From positions 1 through 64,000 of the forward strand of contig NZ_FNQY01000006.1 in the NCBI RefSeq assembly GCF_900107765.1: DNA of 64,000 nt. The letters run 5' to 3'. Below the pieces are notes generated by a model. The model had not been told where the DNA came from. It saw only the letters and a program-made list of their open reading frames with translations, and ran no database searches. The stretch comes from Arachidicoccus rhizosphaerae (GTDB taxonomy: Bacteria; Bacteroidota; Bacteroidia; Chitinophagales; Chitinophagaceae). Below, piece after piece: positions 46,430-53,945 of the stretch. The stretch's first letter is position 1; every line of letters starts with the position of its first letter. A program made the translations under genes and the position numbers.

Positions 46430-46747
46430 ATGATAGGATATATAGTATTAGCGTTTTTGGTTTACTTTCTATACCGCTTTATTGTAGGTTTTGTCTTACC
46501 GGTGGTTAGAACCACCAGTCAAATGAAACGCAAAGTGAGAGAGATGAATGGCTCCTACGGACAAGGGCCTTTTGGACAGAGTGCCTATAATAATGCCGGT
46601 ACCGGAGAGAACCGGTCTGCGAATGCCGGGGTCAATGTGACCGGGCAAAGCAAGGGCCCGTTCAGCCGCTTTACCAAACAAAAGGCCGCCGGGCAGGCCG
46701 CTAAACCTTCAAAGTCAGATTATATTGATTTTGAAGAGGTTAAATAG
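46430..46747 (+). CDS. DUF4834-family small membrane protein
   Basis: 105 residues. One N-terminal membrane helix (IGYIVLAFLVYFLYRFIVGF, about 2-21), then a Gly/Asn/Ser-rich low-complexity region, and an acidic C-terminus ending KSDYIDFEEVK, the most conserved part of this Bacteroidota-specific family. Function unknown. It follows rnhB on the same strand with a 123-bp gap. Confidence 0.75.
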   Translation: MIGYIVLAFLVYFLYRFIVGFVLPVVRTTSQMKRKVREMNGSYGQGPFGQSAYNNAGTGENRSANAGVNVTGQSKGPFSRFTKQKAAGQAAKPSKSDYIDFEEVK

Positions 46748-46793
46748 GCCTAATCGTTCAAATTATGTAATTTAAGACACGGTAAATTAATAG

Positions 46794-47471
46794 TTACAGG
46801 TCCAGTAGGAGCAATTCTGCTGGACTTTTTAATAAGTGGGTCTTTAAGCCTGCCTGATGAGCTCCCTGAATATTGCTTACGGTATCGTCAATAAAGAGCG
46901 TCTGCTCAGCCTTAAGCCCTTCTACTTCCAGCATGTGTGTAAAAACGCTTGGGTCCGGTTTACGGACGCCTTTTTCGTGGGAAAACCAGGCTACTTTAAA
47001 TAAGTCTTCCAGTTTTTCTCCATTAAATTCTTTTTGATATAAATCAGCGAACCAGTCGTAATGAATCTGATTGGTATTAGAGAATAAATACAACTGATAG
47101 CTGTTACTGAGCCGTTTTAGAAGCGCAATATTGTCTTTTGCATAATGCAGCAGCATGGCATTCCATGCGTCCCGGATCTGTTCATTGGTAAGCCGGGGAT
47201 TTTCTGCTTCCTCACGGAACAAATCATAAAAAGCTTCGTTGGAAATATGACCGGTCTCCAGACGGGAAAACAGCTGGCTGGCATGGTGCTGGCTGAAATG
47301 GGCCGCTGCATCCTCAATACCCAGCGCTTCAAAAGCCTGATGGGTCCTTTTAAAATCTATATGAAGTAATACGCCGCCAAAATCAAAAATGATATTTTTG
47401 ATATCGGCCTTATTAAAAGTCTGATCTGCCTTTTTTATTGCGATGTCGGTGGCTGACTGCTTTGTTTCCAT
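46794..47471 (-). CDS. HAD-superfamily hydrolase (YihX-type phosphatase)
   Basis: 225 residues. HAD motifs: motif I IFDFGGVLLHID (about 29-40), where the residue two after the nucleophile Asp is Gly, as in YihX-like sugar-phosphate phosphatases and epoxide-hydrolase N-domains rather than DxD. Motif II LFSNTNQIH (about 128-136), motif III Lys in VRKPDPSVF (about 170), motif IV LFIDDTVSNIQGA (about 192-204). A helical cap is inserted after motif I. Convergent with the DUF4834 gene. Substrate unknown; a hexose phosphate is a guess. Confidence 0.85.
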   Translation of the reverse strand: METKQSATDIAIKKADQTFNKADIKNIIFDFGGVLLHIDFKRTHQAFEALGIEDAAAHFSQHHASQLFSRLETGHISNEAFYDLFREEAENPRLTNEQIRDAWNAMLLHYAKDNIALLKRLSNSYQLYLFSNTNQIHYDWFADLYQKEFNGEKLEDLFKVAWFSHEKGVRKPDPSVFTHMLEVEGLKAEQTLFIDDTVSNIQGAHQAGLKTHLLKSPAELLLLDL

Positions 47472-47476
47472 GGAGG

Positions 47477-47484
47477 CAAAGATA
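47477..47484 (-). promoter_or_regulatory. -7 element next to the HAD hydrolase start
   Basis: The minus strand reads TATCTTTG, ending 5 bp before ATG 47471. It predicts a leaderless mRNA. No clear -33 element. Confidence 0.4.
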
Positions 47485-47698
47485 AAAAATTAAAGTTGTC
47501 CCTGAAGAGGACAACAAAGGCTTGCGGGTGATCACATATTTAAGGGTTAAAATAAGGCTTAAAATTAGATTTTACGCAAGATGCTGTATTTATATTGGCT
47601 ATTAATGTAGAAAATAAAATTGCATAAGTATTTGTTTATCAGTGATTAGTTGGTATTAAAGAGGCTTATTCTAAAAAAATATAAAAAAAGTTTCTAAA

Positions 47699-47719
47699 AG
47701 TCTACTAAAATAGTGGACT
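47699..47719. promoter_or_regulatory. 21-bp palindromic operator, copy 1, before the pst operon
   Basis: AGTCTACTA, three A's, then TAGTGGACT: inverted repeat with one mismatch. It ends 6 bp before the -7 element at 47726 and covers the -33 position, so it could repress or serve as activator site. The core resembles sites of Rrf2-type regulators (GACTA-www-TAGTC), but this is only a resemblance. Confidence 0.6.
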
Positions 47720-47725
47720 TTGTTA

Positions 47726-47733
47726 TATGTTTG
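47726..47733 (+). promoter_or_regulatory. -7 element of the pst operon
   Basis: TATGTTTG (47726-47733) matches TAnnTTTG. The -33 region (about 47702-47705) falls in the palindrome and lacks a TTTG box, as expected for an activator-dependent or repressed promoter. Start near 47740, leader of about 375 nt to the DUF2490 gene. Confidence 0.45.
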
Positions 47734-47792
47734 CATCGCGGTTAAAGAAAAAGGGCAATACCTAGATCCAATAATAGATATTTTAAATTATT

Positions 47793-47942
47793 ATGGAAAC
47801 CATGCGGTCCCTGCTTGAACCTTTTTATTTGCGGAACTACATTCGGATTGGTAGTCCAAGTAGTTTTTATAAAGGATTAAATAATATACTCAATAAGGGG
47901 ATAAGGAAAATCTCCGTTTTTTTTATCATTTTAGTCTACTAA
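47793..47942 (+). CDS. Small 49-codon reading frame in the pst leader
   Basis: ATG 47793 to TAA 47940-47942. It encodes METMRSLLEPFYLRNYIRIG followed by a hydrophobic end (KISVFFIILVY). Its stop lies inside the second palindrome (47933-47953). It could be a leader peptide or a chance frame; no family similarity is recognised. It would translate the leader between the two palindromes. Confidence 0.25.
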   Translation: METMRSLLEPFYLRNYIRIGSPSSFYKGLNNILNKGIRKISVFFIILVY

Positions 47943-47953
47943 AATAGTAGACT
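47933..47953. promoter_or_regulatory. 21-bp palindromic operator, copy 2, before the pst operon
   Basis: AGTCTACTA, three A's, then TAGTAGACT: a perfect inverted repeat, 234 bp after copy 1. Being downstream of the predicted start, it would act as a roadblock or with copy 1 by looping. No -7 element follows it. Confidence 0.65.
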
Positions 47954-48115
47954 AATTGTAGCGTGATGTTAAGTCAAAAAAAATAATAACCGGTCATGCA
48001 GAATTTTAAATATAACACACCCAGAGGAGGACTTGCTAGTTGCATTCAAATTGATAATGGGACAAATGGATGTTTTGAGTCAATACATTATCAATACACA
48101 TTAGCAAATCATTCT

Positions 48116-48874
48116 ATGAATCGTTATAAATACAGACCGCTTATCTGGGCGGCATTGGGCATGGCAGGTTTTACCAGTCCTGCTATCGGACAAAAGCAGG
48201 TTACCAAACAAAGTCAATACTGGATCAGATATTATGGGAAATATAAACTTTCCGATGATTGGGGGGTGAATCTGGAAGTTGAAGATCGCAGATATTTTAA
48301 AAATAACCGCCAGAGCAACTGGTTTTTGCCAAGGGTAGCTGTTGAAAGAAAATTAGGCAGTGGCTGGGCTGTAGGTGCGGGTTTTACTTACTATTTAGCT
48401 TCCAGCCCGCAGGATCCCGAACAGGAAACCGTCGTAACCGCTCCTGAACTTCGGCCACATCAGTATTTTACTTCTACTCAGAAATTAGGTAAACTCGGAG
48501 TACAGCACAGGTTTCAGATGGAGGAGCGCTGGATTCATAATAGTACCAGCACGGAACTGACTTCCGGTTATCATTTTCAGGGACGGGCGCGCTACCGCTT
48601 TCAACTCTCATACCCATTGGTAGAAACGAAATCAACAGTGGGAAGTCTGAAGGCAGTGGCCTTTGATGAGATCCTGCTGAACCTGGGACATAATATAGTA
48701 AACAACACTTTTGACCAGAACAGGATTTATGCAGGGCTTAATTATGGGATCTCTAAGTCCTTCCAGGCAGAACTCGGGTATATGAACTGGTTTCAGCAGC
48801 GCAGCAGCGGCAATCAGTATTATAACAGGGATATCTTAAGATTTACGCTCTATCATACCCTGAAACTTTATTAA
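48116..48874 (+). CDS. DUF2490 outer-membrane beta-barrel-like protein
   Basis: About 252 residues from ATG 48116 (MNRYKYRPLIWAALGMAGFT); the longer frame from 47996 is rejected because the signal peptide begins here (cleavage near AIGQKQ). Rich in alternating beta segments: WIRYYGKYKLSDDWGVNLEV, then EDRRYFKNNRQSNWFLPRVA, YHFQGRARYRFQLSYPLVET and a C-terminal aromatic strand LRFTLYHTLKLY. This is typical of DUF2490. Directly upstream of pstS, so it may be a porin-like entry for the same substrate. No biochemical function is known. Confidence 0.72.
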   Translation: MNRYKYRPLIWAALGMAGFTSPAIGQKQVTKQSQYWIRYYGKYKLSDDWGVNLEVEDRRYFKNNRQSNWFLPRVAVERKLGSGWAVGAGFTYYLASSPQDPEQETVVTAPELRPHQYFTSTQKLGKLGVQHRFQMEERWIHNSTSTELTSGYHFQGRARYRFQLSYPLVETKSTVGSLKAVAFDEILLNLGHNIVNNTFDQNRIYAGLNYGISKSFQAELGYMNWFQQRSSGNQYYNRDILRFTLYHTLKLY

Positions 48875-48911
48875 ACTAAATCATTTTCATTAAAACATTA
48901 AACACATTAAA

Positions 48912-49856
48912 ATGCGTATTAAATCATTTATAGCCATATTGCTTCTGGGATCTTTTACCGCCGGTCTTGTGTCCTGCGGAGGTAAAAAGACCAAAAACGT
49001 AACTATATCAGGCGCATTTGCGCTATATCCATTAGGGGTTAAATGGACAGAACAGTATAAGCAAAACGCGCCTGATCTTCGCTTTGACGTTTCAGCAGGA
49101 GGTGCCGGTAAAGGCCTGACGGATGTACTGGCAGGCGCCGCTGATATTGCCATGTTTTCCAGGCAATTAACGCCGGCAGAAAAAGAAAAAGGTATCTGGG
49201 TCTTTGCTGTGGCAAAGGATGCGGTACTTCCAACCTTCAGTCTGAATAATCCGCTGGCAGACTTGATTCGTAAAAAAGGCCTGACCAAAGATCAGCTTAA
49301 AGAGGTCTATTTATCCGGTAAAACAAATATCAGCTGGGGTTCTTTACTGGATACCGCAGCCACGCAGCCGGTGGTGGTGTATACCCGTTCAGATGCTGCC
49401 GGGGCTGCCGATACCTGGGCTGATTATTTCGGAGGCAAACAGGAGAATATCAAAGGAACCGGTATTTATGGAGATCCGGGGTTAGCCGAGGCCGTTGGCA
49501 AGGATGCAAGCGGAGTAGGATTTAATAATGTTGCCTACGCTTATGACGTCACTACAGGCAAAAAAAGACCCGGTATTGATATCATACCTATTGATCAGAA
49601 TAATAACAGAGTCATAGATCCTGAGGAGAATTTTTATCAAAATGCAGATAGTATTCTGCAGGCAATCTCAGATGGCCGCTATCCTTCACCTCCTGCAAGG
49701 GATCTGTATTTTATTACGAAAGGGAAACCTACCAATCCCGATATCGTTGCTTTTCTTAAATGGGTGCTGACAGATGGTCAGAAGTATGTAAAAGAAGCGG
49801 GTTATGTTCCGCTGACAGATGCCCACATTAAGGAGGAGCTGGCAAAATTGCGATAG
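48912..49856 (+). CDS. pstS: PstS-type phosphate-binding lipoprotein
   Basis: Periplasmic binding protein of the ABC importer. 314 residues; lipoprotein signal (GLVSCGG; Cys22). PBP-like domain opens with VTISGAFALYPLGVKWTEQY, then VSAGGAGKGLTDVLAGAADI (the SxGSG...-like phosphate-binding region, here SAGGAGKG), AMFSRQLTP and later VVVYTRSDAAGAADTWADYF. Departure from the canonical phosphate motif (usually T-G-S-G) leaves another oxyanion possible. It starts 37 bp after DUF2490 and is followed by pstC. Confidence 0.85.
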   Translation: MRIKSFIAILLLGSFTAGLVSCGGKKTKNVTISGAFALYPLGVKWTEQYKQNAPDLRFDVSAGGAGKGLTDVLAGAADIAMFSRQLTPAEKEKGIWVFAVAKDAVLPTFSLNNPLADLIRKKGLTKDQLKEVYLSGKTNISWGSLLDTAATQPVVVYTRSDAAGAADTWADYFGGKQENIKGTGIYGDPGLAEAVGKDASGVGFNNVAYAYDVTTGKKRPGIDIIPIDQNNNRVIDPEENFYQNADSILQAISDGRYPSPPARDLYFITKGKPTNPDIVAFLKWVLTDGQKYVKEAGYVPLTDAHIKEELAKLR

Positions 49857-49929
49857 GGTAGAGCATTTTACCATCATTAAATATTTTCAATTTTTGAATT
49901 ATTACTAACTATAGAAAACAAACAAATAG

Positions 49930-50835
49930 ATGGCAGCGTTACAAAGCCTTAGACTTCCGGCAAAATTGACAGACCGACTCTCCACCGGCTGGTTAAATTT
50001 TGCAGTTCTATTCTTGATCTTGCTACCCCTGGTAATAGGGGTGGGGCTGGTGATTAAATCACTGCCTTTGCTGGAGCAAGCCTCAACCTGGAAAATGCTT
50101 AGTTCTGCTGAGTTCTCTCCACAACAAGGGCATTTTGGTTTCTATGCCTTTATTATGGGGTCGGCTCTGGTAACGTTGCTCTCTTTTGTGTTATCTGCAC
50201 CTGTTTGTTTATTGGCGGCCATTTATCTGACTGAATACAGCCCGGCCTGGCTTACACAGACCATGTATTTTGTGATAGATGTCTTAGCCGGGATCCCTTC
50301 CGTGGTCTATGGTGTATGGGGGGTACTGGTGGTGGTGCCTTTGCTGGCTGGTTATGTGGCACCGGCACTTGGTCTTTCTACCACAGGTTATTGTTTACTC
50401 TCCGGGGGAGTGGTACTGGCTATTATGGCCGTGCCTTATATGCTGAATATGTTAATGGAGGTTTTTAGAAGTGTCCCCGTTGAATTAAAGGAGGCTTCTT
50501 TATCCCTGGGAGCTACTTACTGGGAGACCATTAAGTGGGTCGTGCTCAGAAAAGGGATAACAGGGATTATAGCAGCCCTGAGCCTGGGGATTTCCAAAGC
50601 CCTGGGAGAGACCATTGCTGTATTAATGGTCGTGGGTAATGTGGCCAAAGTGCCCAAAAGCGTATTTGACGCTGCTTATCCTTTGCCGGCACTCATTGCC
50701 AATAATTATGGAGATATGATGTCTGTACCACTCTATGATTCGGCACTGATGTTTGCGGCTTTATTATTATTTGTCATTATACTGGTTTTTAATAGCATTA
50801 CCAATGTATTGTTATCAAGAGTGAAAGAGGTATAA
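49930..50835 (+). CDS. pstC: Phosphate ABC transporter permease PstC
   Basis: 301 residues, six membrane helices. Conserved permease elements: DVLAGIPSVVYGVWGVLVV (the P-S-V-V-Y-G motif) and the EAA loop VELKEASLSLGATYWETIKW, then ISKALGETIAVLMVVGN. Pairs with PstA to form the inner-membrane channel. 73 bp after pstS; same operon. Confidence 0.92.
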   Translation: MAALQSLRLPAKLTDRLSTGWLNFAVLFLILLPLVIGVGLVIKSLPLLEQASTWKMLSSAEFSPQQGHFGFYAFIMGSALVTLLSFVLSAPVCLLAAIYLTEYSPAWLTQTMYFVIDVLAGIPSVVYGVWGVLVVVPLLAGYVAPALGLSTTGYCLLSGGVVLAIMAVPYMLNMLMEVFRSVPVELKEASLSLGATYWETIKWVVLRKGITGIIAALSLGISKALGETIAVLMVVGNVAKVPKSVFDAAYPLPALIANNYGDMMSVPLYDSALMFAALLLFVIILVFNSITNVLLSRVKEV

Positions 50836-50874
50836 AGGGTTGATCTTTTGGAACAAAATGGATAAAACAAAGAC

Positions 50875-51726
50875 ATGCAGAATAGAAAAATACTGGAAGA
50901 AAAATTCTTTTTATGGTTGATGCGTCTGGTTACGCTGTCTATCATACTGGTTTTTCTTTTCATCATGGGGATTATTATTAAAAAAGGGTTTCATGCCATG
51001 ACCTGGGAAATGATCAGCCAGGAGCCTAAAGGAGGCTTTTATTTTGGGAAAGGCGGTGGCATCTTAAATGCCATTGTGGGATCTCTGTATCTGGCTCTGG
51101 GGTCTACATTTTTTGGCCTGTTGCTGGGGCTGCCGGTCGCACTGGGCATGAACGTTCACTGGATAACTAAAACCAGGTTTGTGGGCGCGTTACGTTTTTT
51201 ACTGGATGCGCTTTGGGGAGTTCCTTCCATCGTTTTTGGTGCCTTCGGATTTGCGCTTATGGCTTATCTGGGCCTGAGAGCTTCTCTTTTAGCAGGTATA
51301 ATCACCGTTACTTTATTTATAGTGCCAATTTTTATCAGAGCCTTCGATGAGGTCTTAAGGACCGTACCGGAAGGACTGATGGAGGCAGCCTATAGTCTGG
51401 GTGCCAATAAAACCCAGATTGCATTTACTGTATTTTTCAGACAGGCGCTGCCTGGCTTTATCACCGCAATATTGTTAGCCTTCGGAAGAGGAATCGGAGA
51501 CGCGGCCTCCGTTCTGTTTACCGCCGGCTATACTGACCATATTCCGCAAACCATCCAAGATCCAACTGCTACATTGCCGCTTGCCATATTTTTTCAGTTA
51601 AGTTCACCGATTCCGGAAGTGAAAGCCAGGGCCTATGCTGCCGCATTGATACTGACGATTATAATTTTAATCATCAGTGTCGTATCCAGGTTATCCACCC
51701 GGCGGTTTAAAAAGAATATTTTGTAA
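50875..51726 (+). CDS. pstA: Phosphate ABC transporter permease PstA
   Basis: 283 residues, six membrane helices. It has the PstA equivalents: LLDALWGVPSIVFGAFGFAL, the EAA loop EGLMEAAYSLGANKTQIAFT, and GRGIGDAASVLFTAGYTD. It follows pstC by 39 bp and precedes pstB by 8 bp. Confidence 0.92.
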   Translation: MQNRKILEEKFFLWLMRLVTLSIILVFLFIMGIIIKKGFHAMTWEMISQEPKGGFYFGKGGGILNAIVGSLYLALGSTFFGLLLGLPVALGMNVHWITKTRFVGALRFLLDALWGVPSIVFGAFGFALMAYLGLRASLLAGIITVTLFIVPIFIRAFDEVLRTVPEGLMEAAYSLGANKTQIAFTVFFRQALPGFITAILLAFGRGIGDAASVLFTAGYTDHIPQTIQDPTATLPLAIFFQLSSPIPEVKARAYAAALILTIIILIISVVSRLSTRRFKKNIL

Positions 51727-51734
51727 TTATTTAA

Positions 51735-52670
51735 GTGTTATTAGTCATGTCAGCTAGTTATCCAATCCCAGGAAATAAAATCAGATTAACCGAGTCCTTT
51801 GATGCGGGTTTTTTAGAAGAACCCTCTTTTAAGGCTGGAAGTCTGGATGCAGATGGGCAGATTGAACAGAGTATAAGTACTCCCCAACAAAACGCCTATT
51901 CAACAAATGATCAAAAAGCCCCGGCCATATTAAGCATTAAAAACTTTAATGTTCAGGCCGCAGGATCGACTATTTTAAAAAATATTAATCTGGAGATTCC
52001 TAAAGGTAAAATTACTGTTTTATTAGGCCCTTCAGGATGTGGAAAGACGACGCTATTAAAATGCTTAAACAGACTCTCTGATCTGCATCCAAGTTTAAAG
52101 GTAAATGGGAAGATATTAATTGACGGGGAGGATATTTTCCATCCAACGCAGGATCTGACTAAAATCCGTCAGAAAATGGGACTGCTTTCTCAAAGGCCTT
52201 TCCCGCTGCCGATGTCCATCTATAAAAATATCGCTTATGGCCTGAAAATTAAGGGTATAAGAGATAAAAAGGTCATAAAGGAGAAAGTAGAGAAGCATTT
52301 AAAGGACGTCGGATTATGGGAGGAAGTGAAAGACCGGCTCCATGGTCCTGCAGCTAGGCTCTCCATTGGCCAGCAACAAAGGCTCTGCCTGGCCAGAGGC
52401 CTGGCAGTCGGCCCGGAAATCATCCTGGCCGATGAACCGACCTCAGCACTGGATCCAATTTCCAGCAGAAAGATTGAAGAGGAATTTTTAAGGCTAAAAG
52501 AGGATTATACCCTGATTGTGGTCACACATATTCTAAGACAGGCCAGAAGGCTGGCGGATCATATCGTATTTATGTATTTTGGGGAGGTAATTGAACAGGG
52601 AACTCCGGATGAGATCTTTAATCATCCAAAATCAGACATTTTAAAGCAATATTTACAAAGCGGGCACTAA
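51735..52670 (+). CDS. pstB: Phosphate ABC transporter ATPase PstB
   Basis: 311 residues. Walker A GPSGCGKTT (98-106), Q-loop LLSQRPFPLPM (150-160), signature LSIGQQQR (209-216; the usual LSGGQQQR has Gly where Ile is here), Walker B ILADEPT (230-236), and switch His in VVTHILRQ. There is an N-terminal extension of about 64 residues, Ser/Gln/Asp-rich, before the ATPase fold, absent in typical 250-260-residue PstB. ATG 51747 is a possible later start. No phoU follows, unlike classical pst operons. Confidence 0.92.
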   Translation: MLLVMSASYPIPGNKIRLTESFDAGFLEEPSFKAGSLDADGQIEQSISTPQQNAYSTNDQKAPAILSIKNFNVQAAGSTILKNINLEIPKGKITVLLGPSGCGKTTLLKCLNRLSDLHPSLKVNGKILIDGEDIFHPTQDLTKIRQKMGLLSQRPFPLPMSIYKNIAYGLKIKGIRDKKVIKEKVEKHLKDVGLWEEVKDRLHGPAARLSIGQQQRLCLARGLAVGPEIILADEPTSALDPISSRKIEEEFLRLKEDYTLIVVTHILRQARRLADHIVFMYFGEVIEQGTPDEIFNHPKSDILKQYLQSGH

Positions 52671-52707
52671 GAATTAGGGGTAATTTTAAAAAGAATTCAA
52701 TTAAAGG

Positions 52708-52737
52708 ATTGATTTTTGGAATAAATCTTTATTTTTG
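52708..52737 (+). promoter_or_regulatory. Promoter for the tRNA gene
   Basis: ATTG (52708-52711), 18-bp spacer, TATTTTTG (52730-52737); 32 bp before the tRNA 5' end. Confidence 0.55.
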
Positions 52738-52769
52738 CCCCCTCGAATTTTGAAGTGATTCAAAATTTG

Positions 52770-52843
52770 GGGCCTATAGCTCAGCTGGTTAGAGCACCTG
52801 ACTCATAATCAGGGGGTCCCTGGTTCAAGCCCAGGTGGGCCCA
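52770..52843 (+). tRNA. tRNA with CAT anticodon (Met or Ile2)
   Basis: Complete cloverleaf of 74 nt: acceptor GGGCCTA/TGGGCCC, D-arm AGCTCAGCTGGTTAGAGC, anticodon arm CCTGA-CTCATAA-TCAGG with anticodon CAT, T-arm CCTGG-TTCAAGC-CCAGG, discriminator A. CCA is not encoded. Elongator Met and lysidine-modified Ile2 tRNAs look alike; which this is cannot be settled here. Not an initiator type by its acceptor 1-72 pair (G-C). Confidence 0.95.
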
Positions 52844-52854
52844 CTTAATTATCA

Positions 52855-52883
52855 AGCAGTTATGATCTAGAATCATAGCTGCT
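52855..52883 (+). terminator. Intrinsic terminator of the tRNA gene
   Basis: AGCAGTTATGAT, loop CTAGA, ATCATAGCTGCT, a 12-bp stem with one G-T pair, followed by TTTTCTCTTTTTT. Confidence 0.85.
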
Positions 52884-53055
52884 TTTCTCTTTTTTGGAAA
52901 TTTGCAAACAATTTGCAAGCAATTCAGGGACCATCAACATATTTTGAAGCTCCGAATAATTACATGATTAAAGAAGGGTATTATAATTTCTACGACTCGC
53001 GGCAATGGGAGGGTATTTTTGGCGTTTTTCATCTATAATTGTATAAATTATATGT

Positions 53056-53613
53056 ATGAATTTAATAAAAATGAATTATGTCAAAGGCTTAACATTTTTT
53101 ATGGCTAGTCTTGTAATGATTTGCTGTAATGACAATAATAATTTTAATAAATTAAGTATAACATATGACCAAATCGATAGTATAAAATTTTATATTCGAC
53201 AATATAAAGTGTATGCTGCAAAATTAAATGGCCCTATATATTCTAGAGAATATAATTATGGATATTTTCCCATTGATCATCTAATACAAATTAAAGATTA
53301 TAATGGCAACATATCTAGCCTGAAAGAATTAGATTCATTAGATAACAAAGATTTGTCAGGCTTAAAGTCTGTTATTAAACGATTATCATTGATGCATATA
53401 ACCGGATGTGAATATTATGGTAATGGACAGGTTGATTTTTTAGTGTTTGATTATGGCCCCCTTCCTAATGGCCCACTTGTATCAGCTTATGAATATAGGT
53501 ATATAAGCGAATTTAAAGATACGGTACTATCTACTGACTTTTTTCAAGGTTTTTTTGATGTTCTTGATTCTAAAAATGGGCTTTACTTATTAAGGTTAGG
53601 TCGACGTTATTAA
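53056..53613 (+). CDS. Small lipoprotein-like protein of unknown function
   Basis: 185 residues; hydrophobic signal with lipobox-like VMICCND (Cys near residue 24). ATG 53071 is an alternative start. AT-rich and rich in Asn, Tyr and Ile, unlike neighbouring core genes, suggesting foreign origin. No family recognised. It lies directly upstream of an Rhs-core remnant; small lipoproteins here are often immunity or orphan proteins of polymorphic toxin loci, but order (before, not after) makes that uncertain. Confidence 0.5.
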   Translation: MNLIKMNYVKGLTFFMASLVMICCNDNNNFNKLSITYDQIDSIKFYIRQYKVYAAKLNGPIYSREYNYGYFPIDHLIQIKDYNGNISSLKELDSLDNKDLSGLKSVIKRLSLMHITGCEYYGNGQVDFLVFDYGPLPNGPLVSAYEYRYISEFKDTVLSTDFFQGFFDVLDSKNGLYLLRLGRRY

Positions 53614-53633
53614 TATTATTACTCGATTATCGG

Positions 53634-53945
53634 ATGATTCTTAGAAGCGGTAGAACGAGTTACCGGTATGGTGGCCAGGGAGACTATGCGGAGAAGGATG
53701 GAGAGACAGACTGGAATACGTTTTGAACTGAGGATGTAGGATTCCAGAATAGCCAGATTGCGGACAGTGGATTTCAAAGGTCAATTTGCTATGGGAGAAG
53801 ACACGGTCAATCGTTGCATGTTGCAAATAAAATAGGAGACCCGGAATTTGAAGAAATGCATTCAGGGCAATGGCAATATAATGGGGTAATGAAAGGTGTA
53901 AATACTATTAGACAATCAGCTACGAATAGAAAATTCTCTAAATGA
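53634..53945 (+). pseudogene. Rhs/YD-repeat core remnant with C-terminal tail
   Basis: Reads RTSYRYGGQGDYAEKDGETD then WNTF and a TGA at 53724; shifting frame gives FELRM, stop, DSRIARLRTVDFKGQFAMG. Together these match the RHS-associated core (RYG.QGxxAE.DxETGWxxFELRMYDPRIARW...DPKGQ) with a frameshift and a nonsense codon in place of Tyr. The first frame then stays open from 53727 to TGA 53943-53945 (GDPEFEEMHSGQWQYNGVMK), a possible toxin tail. Its stop overlaps the kptA start. A decayed polymorphic toxin C-terminus. Confidence 0.8.

Noticed and set aside
47996-48115. 40-residue N-terminal extension of the DUF2490 protein
   Set aside because: A typical signal peptide begins at the inner ATG 48116; the extension has no family similarity.
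52770-52843. tRNA as an occupied attachment site with an active island
   Set aside because: No integrase and no second copy of the tRNA 3' end noticed in the window; only a scar is suggested.
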